Part shown: positions 1 through 11,455 of the stretch, in pieces | Position numbering within the stretch: the first letter of the stretch is position 1 | How the letters are laid out: each line of letters starts with the position of its first letter | DNA from: Tritrichomonas musculus | Lineage: Eukaryota > Parabasalia > Tritrichomonadida > Tritrichomonadidae | Reading direction: 5' to 3' | Length of the DNA stretch: 64,000 nucleotides | NCBI GenBank assembly: GCA_039105265.1 | Contig: JAPFFF010000006.1 | Location: 6,510,001-6,574,000, forward strand | The notes under the pieces: model-generated | The model's database searches: none | Seen by the model: the letters and a program-made list of their open reading frames with translations, nothing else | What the model was told of the DNA's origin: nothing | Made by a program: the position numbers and the translations under genes

Positions 1-1155
1 GAGCTTTGATATTTCAATGTCAGCAGTTATTGAAAAACGTTTTCGTATTAATGAAAGTAATTTTTTAGATCTCTTTGTATTCAAAACTTCCAATTTTGAT
101 TCAAGAGCTCGAAATTCAATAAAAACATTAGCTTGATTGAAGTTATCTGTTTCACATTTAATCGTAAATTCATAGATTGGTCTTAATTCTTTTTGAAGTT
201 GCAATAAATCAAACATATTAAAAAAGCCAATTTCGTTTATATTGAATAAAGAAGAAATGGCACCAACATTTGAAATGATGTATGATAAAGTAATAAACAC
301 AGAATTCCACCTCTGCTTTTGTAGAGGTGGAAATGATGCTATATTCAATCTCTTAATATCAGCTTTTGATAAAAATGAAATTTTGGTTGGTATTACTTTG
401 ATCTTCTCTATAAGATTTGAATAATAATTATCAACATTTTTTAAGTCTTTAAGCGCAAGCTGAATAGTATGACACGAGCAACTAACTCGTACCATACTGA
501 GAGGAATAAAATCATCAAGGACCAAATCGTCGTCTAAAAAAATTTTACGAAAATTTTGCGCATTGTCTGTGCAAGCAGCCACTACTTTTCCATTAGCCTT
601 TTTTTGAATTTTATCAGAAATTTGTTCTATCTGATACTTTATATCGTTAGATGTGGTCTTCTCAAAAACCCTCACATCTAACACTTGAAATTTATTATTT
701 TCGAGAGTTCTATGCATGAAACCTACAGCTAACCATTTTGTATGGTTTACTGTACCGCCGTCTAATATCAACGACACAGACTTTTCTCTTGCTTTCAAAT
801 AATTGAAATCAACGATTTGCTGGCACATGTCGTTAAGGATATTTTGGTTTGTTTTTGCTGACTTCAGCGTTGATGGTGGTAACAAATCAGTAAGTAAACA
901 GTCACTAAGAGCAGCCATTGGAATTCCATGGCAACATTTCCAAATCAAGATTCTTTCAGTAGATTTATTTATTAATTTTCCTTTATATGTGAAAATAGAT
1001 TTTTCTTCATTATCATCTTCAGGATGATGCTTTTTATAGTGCCTACATACATTTGATTGACAAGTATATTCACTTCGGCAAATGGAACATACGTATTTTC
1101 CACTCACATCTTTGAAATATGGTAGTGTTTTCTGGTTTTTCCTTTGGCTAGTCAT
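1..1155 (-). CDS. hAT-family transposase, C-terminal part beyond window
   Basis: An open frame of 385 codons starts at the ATG at 1155 and runs without a stop off the left edge. It begins with a BED-type zinc finger (C23, C26, H39, H43/44). A DUF659-like hAT catalytic region follows: LILDGGT with D132, then ACTDNAQN with D197, then CSCHTIQLALKD with C228, H229 and D237, and later KQRWNS. These match the order of motifs in hAT transposases (D of the LDGWT type, DNASN, CxxH, TRWNS). The role is cut-and-paste transposition with 8-bp target duplications. The start gives a complete finger and no longer frame is available. The terminal repeats cannot be fixed because the other end is outside the window. 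The frame is clean for its whole visible length, so the gene may be recent or active. A non-autonomous hAT element lies at 53634-54675, but no sequence link to this gene can be shown here. Confidence 0.85.
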   Translation of the reverse strand, partial: MTSQRKNQKTLPYFKDVSGKYVCSICRSEYTCQSNVCRHYKKHHPEDDNEEKSIFTYKGKLINKSTERILIWKCCHGIPMAALSDCLLTDLLPPSTLKSAKTNQNILNDMCQQIVDFNYLKAREKSVSLILDGGTVNHTKWLAVGFMHRTLENNKFQVLDVRVFEKTTSNDIKYQIEQISDKIQKKANGKVVAACTDNAQNFRKIFLDDDLVLDDFIPLSMVRVSCSCHTIQLALKDLKNVDNYYSNLIEKIKVIPTKISFLSKADIKRLNIASFPPLQKQRWNSVFITLSYIISNVGAISSLFNINEIGFFNMFDLLQLQKELRPIYEFTIKCETDNFNQANVFIEFRALESKLEVLNTKRSKKLLSLIRKRFSITADIEISKL

Positions 1156-3155
1156 TCAACATTCAGATAAATGTTTCTGTAGTCATTGAAAAAATTCAAA
1201 GGATATTTGAAATTTTGAATATCATTGAATACTGATATATTTAAAATCTACAATTTTTAAACATATACTGTAATTGGGAAAACCATTACCTACAATTAAC
1301 TATTAACTACGTTCAAAAAGTTTAAATGTTATCAATTTTTAAATTAAAAGTAAATTTTGAATTACATTTTCTCAGGGAATTTGAATTAATAAACAATATT
1401 AACTTTTTTATTGTCATTTCAATTATGTAGTAGTTTTATAAATTCAACCTTTGCTTTTCCAATTACTGTATTATATTTGTTTCAAAAGATATTGAATCTA
1501 CTTATTGAAATAATTTCAATAAAGTTGAAAATAAAAAAAGTTATAGAATTCAAAAAAAGTTATTCGGGCATTGAATTTTTTTCATATATTAATTTAATCG
1601 TAAAAGATTATTCCATAAAGTAAAATCTATTAGCTGTATTTAACATTAAAATTATGTTTTCAAATATATTAGAACAAAATATATGCATATCTTAAAACAT
1701 TAGATTACGACTATCAATGGATAAACCTATTTATAAAAAAAACGATGATTTTTTAGATTTTCATATCATTACTATCTGATGTGAGGTGAATAAACAAAAG
1801 ATATTTTTACCTTTTTTTTATATATTCGTCATAGCACTTGCCTACCTAATTTTTTTTTGCTAAAAAAAAGGCATTTCGATGAAATTTTGAAAATTAATAA
1901 AAATTTTAAATATTATTCCAAATAATGATAGTAAAACAGCTAAAAATGATATTATTTAAACAAAAACTTTACTTTTTAATAATAAATAAATATTATATTA
2001 TAACTAAAAAATTTTGCTTTTTTTTTGTTTTTCCACGCTCACCTCAGATCATTACATAAAATTTACGAGTTTTTCTTAAAAAAAATTTTAGGATAAATTT
2101 AGGATAAAATTTTGTTTAAAGGATAAATTTCCACAGCTAAATTATATAGAGATAGATAAATATATTGACAGAATAATTTAAAATAATATTATATTATATT
2201 ATATATAACATAAAACTGTGCATCGATGTTTTACTTAATTGTTAAAAAAAACTTAAATATTTGATATATATATAAAATATCATAAAATAAAATTCAATGT
2301 AAGTTTTTTCAAGATGCGCTAATAATGCTTAAAGCATTTTCATTTTATAAAAAGTCCTCATTTTTTTGCTTTAAAGGTATTGTATTAAATTCGAGTTTTA
2401 TAAACATAAAAATACTAATTATACTAAATATCTTCATTAATCTGTTGATAAATTTTTGTTTTTATTTGTTTATGAATATTCCTCTCAAAATTAAAATTAT
2501 TTATTTCAAATTTTCAAGAGAGCTTTATTGTAATTTCAAATTAATTTATATAAAAACTGGCCCAAATTTTTATAACTATATATAATTATTGTATTATATA
2601 AATGGTATTAATTTCCATAAAATTGTGGCTAATAGTTTTGACTGATAAATTTTAAGAAAAAAATAGTTTTTTTTTAAAAAACCTTTCATAACATCATACA
2701 ATTTAATCAATGTATTACTTCAATTATTTCAAATAAGATATTGAAAATCTTTAGATAATATTAACGAAAATGTTAAAATCCAATTTTTAAAAAACTGGCC
2801 CAAATTTTTTGCGTAATATTATAATACTATTTGGAAAACATGTAGTAAATTGATATGGACAATTTATATTTGGATTTGACTGCTGAATTTTTAGAAAAAT
2901 GTATTTTTTTTATTAATAATGTGTTTACTTTATTTTAAACAACGTTAAATCAAAAAAGTCTCTTTCAGTCAAATAGTTATCAGATAACTAGCATAAAAAT
3001 CAAAGATTATTGACTTTACTCTTGTTTATTCAGTATTTCAAATTAATATGTAAAATTTTGTAATATTTTTAAAAATCCTATTTTTTATATAATTAAACAT
3101 AAATTTATTATTTTAAAACTAATAATTTTCTTTAATATCATTTTTTTTAAGATAT
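1156..3155. other. AT-rich spacer, no gene seen
   Basis: About 2 kb of strongly AT-biased sequence lies between the hAT gene and the Tc1/mariner element. Short open frames here lack recognisable features and are rich in F, I, K and N, as expected from base composition. A 20-bp motif, AAAAACTGGCCCAAATTTTT, occurs twice in direct orientation at 2552-2571 and 2790-2809. No promoter or RNA gene is supported. Confidence 0.6.
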
Positions 3156-3157
3156 TA

Positions 3158-4519
3158 TAGTGGTCCTAAAAAATATTGATAAGAAATTTGAGAGAAATTT
3201 TCATGTTTCATTGAAAAAATTGAGAAAATTTATTTAAAAATAATTTGAGAGAATTTTAAAATTTCTTTCAAATTCATTCAAATTTAATGACCTATTCATG
3301 AATTTATGAATCAATTGTTGGTCAATCTTTTGATCTTTTATTTATATGTTTTCTTTACCAAAAAATACAAACGAACGCTATAATTTAATCGCAAGTGTTC
3401 TGCAATCGCACAATTTTAATAAAAGCAAAACAGCTGATGCATTAGGTATTTCGTTAAATTGCGTCAAAGCAGTTGTTAAATGGATTGACGAAGGGAGACC
3501 AGAAAAAACGCAACCAGGCAGGCCACAATTATTAACCAATGAAATCAAGTATTTCATATGTGCTAAAACAATAATGTTTCCTGAAACCTCTGGAGCTGAA
3601 ATGGCAAATGAGATTTTACAATTTTTTGGTGTTCAAGCCTCTGACGATACAATCAACAACTGTCGTCACAAATATGCATTTAAGTACGGCTCTCGAGTTA
3701 GATGTTTACCGCTTTTACCACATCACAAGCAAAACAGATACATTTTCTCTCAATGGTTTTTGACAAATAGAATCAACCATAGAAGAATTTTGTTTAGCGA
3801 TGAAAGCTGGTTTGAACTAGGCTCCTTAAATCACTACGTTTGGAGGGTGGAAGGCGAAGTTTATCCATCAGTCATCAAAACAGACGCCGTCCACCCACCC
3901 AAAGTAATGATTTGGGGAGCCATAGGATATAACTTTCGTTCTAATTTGGTAGTTTTTACAAAATCCGTAAATTCAGACGTTTATATTTCACAAGCAATAA
4001 TCGGTTCAAATCTTAAAGCAACGGCCGATTATGTATACGGAAACAGAGGATGGATTTTTCAGCAGGACAATGCACGTCCGCATACGGCCAAGAACACAAT
4101 TGCAAAACTAAATCAAATAGGAATTCAACTTTTACCTTCTTGGCCGGCGCACTCCCCCGATTTATCGCCCATAGAAATTGTATGGGCGATAATGGGGCGT
4201 CGTGTTGAAAAATACAGACCAAAGAATATAGATCAGTTATCACAAATATTATTCTTTGTTTGGAATAATCTAAGTTTTGCAACAATCAATTCTTTGATTG
4301 ATTCTTTTCCAAAAAAATTGAAAAAATGCCTCGAAGTGCAAGGCAATCAAGTAAGATTTTAATTTTAATTTTTAATAAAAAATCAACTTTTTCAATTGCC
4401 GAAAAAATATTGATAAGAAATTTAACTTTTTAAATTAAAAATTTTAAAAATAAAATAACTTTTGTTAACGACGATTAACTATTGAATTCATTTCTTATCA
4501 ATATTTTTTAGGAACACTA
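3158..4519 (+). mobile_element. Tc1/mariner-type DNA transposon, looks complete
   Basis: The element is 1362 bp long. Its 29-bp terminal inverted repeats (3158-3186 and 4491-4519) start TAGTG and differ at one base by eye. A TA dinucleotide flanks each end (3156-3157 and 4520-4521), as expected for this superfamily. One transposase gene fills most of the interior. A third copy of the inner repeat sequence (AAAAAATATTGATAAGAAA and three more bases) lies at 4402-4423, between the gene and the right end. It is in the same orientation as the left repeat, so the right side carries two facing copies. The clean ends and full frame suggest a recent insertion. Confidence 0.93.
3346..4362 (+). CDS. Tc1/mariner (IS630 superfamily) transposase
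   Basis: This 338-residue protein has the usual length for the family. An N-terminal helix-turn-helix at about residues 25-50 is followed by a PGRP linker at 57-60 resembling the GRPR motif. The RNase H-like DDE domain has D152 in LFSDESW, D241 in QQDNARPH and E277 in SPDLSPIE. By my count 35 residues separate the second D and the E, a DD35E spacing instead of the DD34E of Tc1. The protein would bind the 29-bp ends at 3158 and 4519 and catalyse cut-and-paste insertion at TA. The frame is uninterrupted and all three catalytic positions are present. GC content is higher than in the surrounding spacer. A 90-codon open frame on the opposite strand is a shadow of this gene. Confidence 0.93.
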   Translation: MFSLPKNTNERYNLIASVLQSHNFNKSKTADALGISLNCVKAVVKWIDEGRPEKTQPGRPQLLTNEIKYFICAKTIMFPETSGAEMANEILQFFGVQASDDTINNCRHKYAFKYGSRVRCLPLLPHHKQNRYIFSQWFLTNRINHRRILFSDESWFELGSLNHYVWRVEGEVYPSVIKTDAVHPPKVMIWGAIGYNFRSNLVVFTKSVNSDVYISQAIIGSNLKATADYVYGNRGWIFQQDNARPHTAKNTIAKLNQIGIQLLPSWPAHSPDLSPIEIVWAIMGRRVEKYRPKNIDQLSQILFFVWNNLSFATINSLIDSFPKKLKKCLEVQGNQVRF

Positions 4520-4521
4520 TA

Positions 4522-6157
4522 AAATCAAAATCTCTTTAATTCAATTTTAAATATTATCAACTCAATTCAATTTATAAAATCATTATATCTCAAAAAATAA
4601 TACACAAATTAAAAATGTTTAAGATTTTATAAAAAATTTATAGTTTATATATTATTTACAATCATAAAAAAAATATCATAATGCTATATATAAGTTTTTT
4701 TATCGGGACGGTTTAGTTGACCTACTCTTGGATAAAGTTGGATTATCTCAAGTTTTTGAATGAACCTCAAAAAAAATTGAGTAAATTTTTATACTAAAAA
4801 AAAATCATTTTTGGTTATTTTTCATATATTTTACTATACAAATGATATAAGATTTTTTTTATTTGTATTTATGTATTAATTGCTATTATTTACATTATTA
4901 ATTCATATGTAATATAATATATGCATTTTATATAAAGATAATATGAAAATCATAAAAAATCAATATTTCAATATTATCAAATAATTAATAATTTTTTTTT
5001 GTTTTCTCAAAATATTGAATTAAAAATATTATTAAATAAAAATATAATTTTTTTGCCGAAATTAAAGAAAGATTCAATATAAATATAATAATTATTTTAT
5101 ATTATTAATATTATATATATTATAACAAATATTTTCTTGTTCCGAAACCTAATTGATATGAGTTCTTTTATCTGTGTTAAAGGCTATTTTATTAATAATA
5201 TTCATATACATTTGTTATCAACCAAAATCGCAAAATTATTTCACAAAATTTTTTATGAGACAAAACTTTCAAAAACAAATTGCATTAAAAAGTTAAAAAT
5301 TGTAGAGATCTAGAAGATTTTACAAACTTAAATTAATTGTTCTTCCTAGTTAAGTCATAAATTCATAAATAACCAACTAAAATGACATCAAGTTGATCAA
5401 TTTTTGTAAAATATATAATAATATCGACTAAAATAATATCAAATGCATGAAAAATAAATTAAAATGTATATGGTTCTATGATTAATTTATTTTTTCCCTG
5501 ATACAACACTTTTTCAATTACAATTAATAATATTTATCTCGTTATGATGCTGTATCGATTTTTAAAAAAATAAATCAGTTTAGTTTTCTTATTTGTAAGT
5601 TAAATATAATCATTATTAGAGTAAATCATATTTCATTTCTTATATGATATTAAATAATATCTTGATATTTCAGAATAATAAGCCATTTTCTATTCCAAAA
5701 CTTTTATATACTAGAGAAAAATGCTAATTGCTATTCCAATATGCATATTGCAACAAAATTTTGATTATTTCAAAAAATGTTACATTTTAAGCAAATAGAT
5801 TGAAAATTGAGCTATTTCTCAAAAAAAGCTTTATCAATAAAAGTATTTTTATTCAAGAAATCATGAATTTTCAAAAAACTTTTACTTTGATGCAATTTGA
5901 AATATCAAAAAAATATAATTGCAAAGGAAAACTATCTTTTACAGTTAGTATTCTTTTTAAATGGCGATAACGAAGAAATTCTTGGATTTTTTTGATTCAA
6001 GGCGAGATATATCGGACTATTTAATTAAATCTGATTTTAATATGAAAAACTTTATTATTGATCGAACTTTGATATCAAATATAGTATTGTATATAGGATA
6101 ACTTTGATAAATAGCTTGATTACTGAAAAAAAAAGTATTTTTACTAATAGAAAAAAG
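4522..6157. other. AT-rich spacer, no supported gene
   Basis: About 1.6 kb of AT-rich sequence with homopolymer runs separates the mariner element from the Mutator-like element. A 46-codon ATG frame at 5961-6101 begins MAITKKFLDFF and has a slightly less biased composition. It has no recognisable domain and no visible context, so I do not call it a gene. Confidence 0.55.
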
Positions 6158-6166
6158 AAGATAAAA

Positions 6167-6899
6167 GGGAAATCGTAATCGCCCGTAATCGTAATAGCCC
6201 GTGGCGGTTTAGGTCAATATTGACCTTGTATCGTACCATAGAAAAAAAAGTCTGGAACTTTTTTGCACTTTTGCAAAAAAAAGCATGGGTAGCTACCCAT
6301 GGTTTTTTCTATATAAAAAAAATATAAACAGAATATTTTTTTATTAGTCTAAAATCGATATTATTATGAGCATTCGCATATAAACAAGAAAGCGCAAATA
6401 TTTTTAACACCATCGTTTTATTATTTTGATGTATATAGTTACGCAAATTCCAACTTTTCGCCAAAATCATTGATATTGGAAATCATATACTTTTAAAGTT
6501 AAAAGGTAGTTAATTAATTTTGAGTAATACAGTTCCATATTTATTTTTAAGCCTTTGGATTGTGCATTTGTTTACACAATATAAAATATTCATATAATAT
6601 TTAGATTAAAATTTTGATTTTCTCTGTTATAAAGTAATCAATAGAACTTTTATTAGTATATAAAATATTTGTCCTTTCTTGTTTATAAGCCAAGGTTCAT
6701 AATAATATCGATTTTAGACTAATAAAAAAATATTCTGTTTATATTTTTTTTATATAGAAAAAACCATGGGTAGCTACCCATGCTTTTTTTTGCAAAAGTG
6801 CAAAAAAGTTCCAGACTTTTTTTTCTATGGTACGATACAAGGTCAATATTGACCTAAACCGCCACGGGCTATTACGATTACGGGCGATTACGATTTCCC
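6167..6899. mobile_element. Non-autonomous Mutator-like element (MULE MITE)
   Basis: This 733-bp element has long terminal inverted repeats. The outer 205 bp or so (from GGGAAATCGTAATCGCCCG) are almost identical between the two ends, and weaker similarity continues to about 6401 and 6665. A perfect 9-bp direct repeat, AAGATAAAA, flanks it at 6158-6166 and 6900-6908. Long inverted repeats with a 9-bp target duplication are the hallmark of Mutator-like elements, which are known from trichomonads. The interior of about 260 bp has no coding capacity. Each repeat contains two perfect palindromes, GGTCAATATTGACC and CATGGGTAGCTACCCATG, which could be transposase sites or form cruciforms. Near-identity of the ends points to a young insertion. 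Confidence 0.92.
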
Positions 6900-6908
6900 A
6901 AGATAAAA

Positions 6909-7794
6909 ATTAAATTTTAGAATATTAAAAAAAATTGGCCTATATTTTGGCAAAAAGTGGAATCTGACATTTTCATGCGTTTAAACAGAATTCATCGACT
7001 TTTTCTGGGGAGGCACTTCTCACAAATAATAAACGGGTACCCTCTCAATATTAAACGTACTGGATTTGTACCTTAATGGTCTGAGTTTTGGTTCGTCTCA
7101 ATTTTGCATTTTTCAATGCAAAAAAAATAAAAAAATTGAATAAAAAGATTTTTTTATTGAATGAAAAATAAAAAAGATGAAAAGAAATGTCTTCCATCAT
7201 TTAATCCAAGTAAGAATTTGCTAAAAAGTGTTCCAAAATATCAGAGAAATTAAAATTATTATTTGCGCCTTTTCGATTGAATTAAAATTTTTTGAGAAAT
7301 TTTCAAAATTATGTAATATTTTGGTGCTTAATGGTTAAAAATAGAAAATATTGATAATTTTATGGAATAAATGAACAATTTGGAAATAGAAATCGTGATA
7401 TTTAAAGAGAATTTCGCAAATATTTATTTTCTCCTAATTTTGGAAAAATGCGTTTTTCGAGATGTATCTTTTGTGTATTTTGAGATTTATTGCATTTTAG
7501 GCAATATATTATAATATTTTTTTTCAATCATCTTGCGGTAGTTGCGGTATTTTGGAAAGAAAATTTATCATATAATCAAATATTGTTGGCTGTGTTGTTG
7601 TATTAGATCATCAAACTCCACAGCAGATGCATTTAGTTAAGCGACATTTTCAAACAAGAAGTTTTAATTTTCCAAATTCAAATTATAACTCATTTATTCA
7701 ATTTTTTAAAATAAAAAACAAGTATATACATATATATATCAATTATTAAAATAGGTTTTAGGATTTAAAATTAATATAAATAATTATATAATAT
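6909..7794. other. AT-rich spacer with a solo repeat end at 7055-7076
   Basis: No gene is seen. The sequence ACGTACTGGATTTGTACC at 7055-7072, followed by TTAA, is the same as the right end of the small element at 7799-8038. About 60 bp to its left (from roughly 6995) also resembles, in inverted orientation, the left interior of that element, including AAATAATAAACG. This looks like a remnant end of a second copy. Confidence 0.5.
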
Positions 7795-7798
7795 TTAA

Positions 7799-8038
7799 GG
7801 TACAAATCCAGTACGTTATTTTTTGAATAGGAGAACGTTTATTATTTGAATAGTTGCTTGCCTCTGAAAAAGTTTAAATTGACTAGGTTTGTTTTTGACA
7901 CTTATTTTACAATTTAAATAAACATTATGACATGTTATATGAAATGGATGAAAATAATCGTTTTTTATTTAACATGTCATCTTGTTCTTTGAGAATGTCA
8001 AAAAAAATTGCGGTTGCTAAACGTACTGGATTTGTACC
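7799..8038. mobile_element. Small TTAA-flanked inverted-repeat element (MITE)
   Basis: A perfect 18-bp inverted repeat, GGTACAAATCCAGTACGT, occupies 7799-7816 and, reversed, 8021-8038. TTAA flanks both ends (7795-7798 and 8039-8042). The 240-bp interior has no coding capacity. TTAA flanks suggest mobilisation by a piggyBac-like transposase, but the repeat does not begin with the CCC typical of many piggyBac ends, so family membership is tentative. Confidence 0.65.
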
Positions 8039-9639
8039 TTAATTATAGCTAAAATATGCAAAAAGCTTTTTATATATAAGATATTCATTTTTTAGCATTC
8101 AATTAAATTCTTACAGATACATATTTATAAAATATATTATTTAAGGGGGACCTTTCAATGTAAAACGATCAGGCCAAATTATTGGCCTAAAGGTTAAATA
8201 GATAATTATGATTTATAAGATTATCTTGTATGTTTTGTTTAGACAATTATATTATTTCGCTTATGTTAATAACTATGTAAGTCATTTGATATATCAATTA
8301 AAGGTTAGACAATAATAATCAAAAAGTAAATTCAATTTCATTTTTAAAAACTGTTTTCACAATAAAATAAATTGATTATCAGATTGTTCACACATGCTTA
8401 ATAAGTTTTATTTGATGTTTTTAATAGAAATTAAAATGAATTATAATAAGTTTTTTGATAATTACTTAAAAAAACATATTTATATATATATATCATACAT
8501 ATTTAATTTATTATATTATATAAAAATATAAAATGTCAAAATAACAAAAACATTGAGAGATAATAGGAATATTCAAAAAAAAAAAAAAAAAAATAGATTA
8601 AAGATTGATTATTATATATTGAATATGACTTTTATTGTTATTTATAATATATTATTATTTGAAATATATTTGTTTAACTAATATATTAATACTATAATAC
8701 TATATTTTAGTTTTAAAAATACTTTTGAAAATAAATGCGTAGTTTTATATTTATTTGTATTGATATTGATCTTATTTTCGTTTAGTTTATTATTACATTT
8801 TATTATAATATATATCATTTTATAGATCTATAATATAAAGATTAAATTCGTTATTAGTAAAGATATAAGCATACTACTTTTTTTATTTGAAAAATATTGA
8901 ATGATTCAAACAATTTTACTCAGTTATTTAATGTATGAGATATCAATATTAGATTCATTTAATACACAAAAATAAACATATAATATATAAATAGATTAAT
9001 TGAATACTTTTAAATAAACGTATTTAAATATTGAGACTCTTTTCCTTTTCTATCAAAATATGATTAATTCAATTTAAAAAAATAAAATATTAATAATATT
9101 ATTATTTCAATTAATATTTATTAAATATTTATTATTATAATTATAATAAATATATTATATAGGAAATAACAAGAAATTAAAATATAATTAATATATATCT
9201 AATTGTATCAATTCAAATTTTCATTTTTTTTTTTTTTTTTTTTTTTTTCATAAATTGAATTATTAAAATGCATATAATTCTATGTAAAACTATATTCAAT
9301 CAATATAATCAATATAATATTTAATATACAATATATAGAAATTAAATTATATATAATAAATAATTAACCCTGATAAATAAAAAGATAAAACAATATTTTA
9401 TATTAAATAAATACAATTTTTGTGAGAATTATTTTATTGAAAAAACTATTGATTACAATTATTTTGTTTTTAGAATTACCCACTTGATTCTAATATTTTT
9501 TAGTATTATATTGAATATTCAATTTATAGATGCATATTAAAATATATGTAAGTATATAATATAGGTAGGGAAAATGGTCGGGTGGTCAATTGAAAAAGGT
9601 CGGGTATTGAGCGAAAAAAGTAGAGTATGAATGGAAAAA

Positions 9640-9896
9640 AATAATTCTTTTTCAGAAAAAAGTAAAGTTATCTTCAGAAATATTTTTTACTTCTTCAGAA
9701 ATATTTTCTTCTTCTTTAGAAAAAGGTCGTTCTTTTTTAGAAATATTTTTTTCTTCTTCGGAAAAAGGTCGTTCTTTTTTAGAAATATTTTTTTCTTTTT
9801 TAGAAAATGACGAATTCATTTTTAGAAAAAGGTCCTTCTTTTTTAGAAGTATTTTTTACTTTATTAGAAAAACGTCGAACCATGAATAGAAATAAA
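9640..9896. repeat. Degenerate tandem repeat rich in TTCTTTTTTAGAAATATTTT
   Basis: A unit of roughly 40-60 bp built on GGTCGTTCTTTTTTAGAAAT and a T/C-rich tail recurs several times. Clear copies start at about 9725, 9767 and 9831, and shorter relatives lie upstream. The spacing is irregular (42 and 64 bp). The block begins just after two GGTCGGGT motifs near 9578 and 9598. It may be a decayed minisatellite, and no function is indicated. Confidence 0.6.
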
Positions 9897-10378
9897 ATTT
9901 GGGCTTTTTTAAAAAATACCAGTTTCTCAACTATAAAACTAAATATTATATTTTAATCGTTTTAAATTATTATTTATATATTAAACTATATATTTATGTA
10001 TTTAAATCAATATTATTGGTATTATAAAATATGAATTGAATGTAAATTAATATTTTCAAAACATCCTATATGTATTAATAAAGATGCCATTGATCTAATT
10101 AAATATGGGCTAAGCAATTATAAAAAATTGAATGCAATATGTTTATTTAATATAACAAATTACATCATATATAATATACATATTTTAAATAAAAACAATG
10201 TGTTTCTTTTTTAAAAATTGAATATTCATTTGCAAAACAATATAATAAAAATATGCATGTTTACTTTATTTATAATAGAAATAAATAAATAAATATATAT
10301 CTAAATCCAAAAACAGTTTATTTCAGCTGTAGGACCATTTTTGCTCTGATCAATTTTCCATGTATTTTTATAATGGAG

Positions 10379-10665
10379 AATTTAAAAATGAAATAACTCA
10401 ATCCATAAAATTATTTATCATATTATTTTTATATACATAGAAACTATGTAAGCCAAATTAAATAATCTAGGTCTCAAACTAGTAAATAATATATTACATG
10501 CATTAAAGCATCAAAGAATTTTGCAAACAATCATCATTTTTCATTATTTGATATAAATTTTTGATATTTGAGGCCTAGATATTCTAAACTATCTATTACA
10601 TAATATGATTGCCAAAAATCAAAATCACCTTAAATCTTTACATTGAGTTATTTCATTTTTAAATT
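10379..10665. repeat. Inverted repeat with 24-bp identical arms
   Basis: The arm at 10379-10402 (AATTTAAAAATGAAATAACT plus CAAT) is repeated as its exact reverse complement at 10642-10665. A second pair of weaker inverted matches lies inside (around CTAGGTCTCAAA and GAGGCCTAGA). The 287-bp unit could be a MITE or simply a large hairpin. No target duplication is evident. Confidence 0.6.
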
Positions 10666-10755
10666 TTCAATTAAAATTTGAATTAAAACGATAATATTCA
10701 AGTCAAATATTAATCGTTCAATTTATAATAGTAAACGGGGAAAGGTCCCCCTTAA

Positions 10756-11455
10756 ACTGCTTCTCAGCGGTTGTACAACTAATTGAGAGATATTCAAAAG
10801 TTTACATTTATCTACTTTCAAAATTCAATTAGGTTGTACAAACGTTTTTTCATATTTAAATAAAAAAGAATAAAAAAAAAGGAATTTATGATTAGATTTG
10901 ATTTATATAATTAAAGAAATGGAAATGTATGACAGTTTGTAAGCTAGTATTGCTGAATTGCTATATAGTTTGGTAATGAGCCTATATTTATTTGAAATTT
11001 GATTATCATTAATCATGGGAACGTTCTGAGTTACTCCAAAGTGCCATGTAATTTGCATCTATTTGTTGCGTTGGAACATTTTTACTAATGATACACGAGA
11101 TTCTGATTAGCTTTCTCTAAGGAATACTAAATAAAAATGATTTGAATTCAATTATAATTTTTTCTTTTGAAAATTTGAATGATGTAAAATTTTCTTTCTA
11201 TGAATTTATATTTATCTACATTCAAAAATTGTATAGAAGTTTATTCATTTCTGAAGAAAATTTAAAAAAGCAATTAAATGCACAATTTAACAATATTTTA
11301 AATAACTTATTTAATCATTATAACTAATCAAACATTATATTGTTAATTATGAAAGTATATAAAATAAATATTCATTATGAATTTAGATATTAACGAAATT
11401 TCAAATACGAAATTTGAATTCCTCTCAAATACTTGTACAACCGTTGAGAACCAGT
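10756..11455. mobile_element. TTAA-flanked MITE with 23-bp inverted repeats
   Basis: The 700-bp unit begins ACTGCTTCTCAGCGGTTG (10756 onward). Its last 23 bp (11433-11455) are the reverse complement with two mismatches. TTAA lies at 10752-10755 and 11456-11459. The left TTAA is shared with the neighbouring candidate element at 8145-10751, so the two abut. A 61-codon ATG frame at 11142-11327 inside it has no features and is probably chance. The pattern suits a non-autonomous piggyBac-type element. Confidence 0.7.

Larger units (their letters stand above)
8145..10751. mobile_element. Candidate TTAA-bounded inverted-repeat element, non-coding
   Basis: GGGGGACCTTTC at 8145-8156 is matched by its reverse complement GAAAGGTCCCCC at 10740-10751. 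TTAA lies immediately outside both (8141-8144 and 10752-10755). The 2.6-kb interior is very AT-rich. It holds a poly-A run near 8576-8592, a poly-T run near 9225-9249, a degenerate tandem array (9640-9896) and a nested inverted repeat (10379-10665), but no gene. The 12-bp ends are short for so large a unit, so it could be an old autonomous element that has lost its gene or two unrelated ends. Confidence 0.45.

Noticed and set aside
242-1027. Short plus-strand frames at 242-424 and 803-1027
   Set aside because: They lie opposite the hAT transposase gene, whose minus-strand frame has clear zinc-finger and catalytic motifs.
1777-2055. Inverted similarity GATGTGAGGTGA and TCACCTCAGATC as element ends
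   Set aside because: Short and imperfect, with no matching flanking duplication.
5961-6101. 46-codon ATG frame beginning MAITKKFLDFF
   Set aside because: Too short, no domain, no conserved context; it may be chance.
11142-11327. 61-codon frame within the TTAA-flanked MITE
   Set aside because: Composition follows the AT bias, no features are visible, and it lies inside a non-autonomous repeat.
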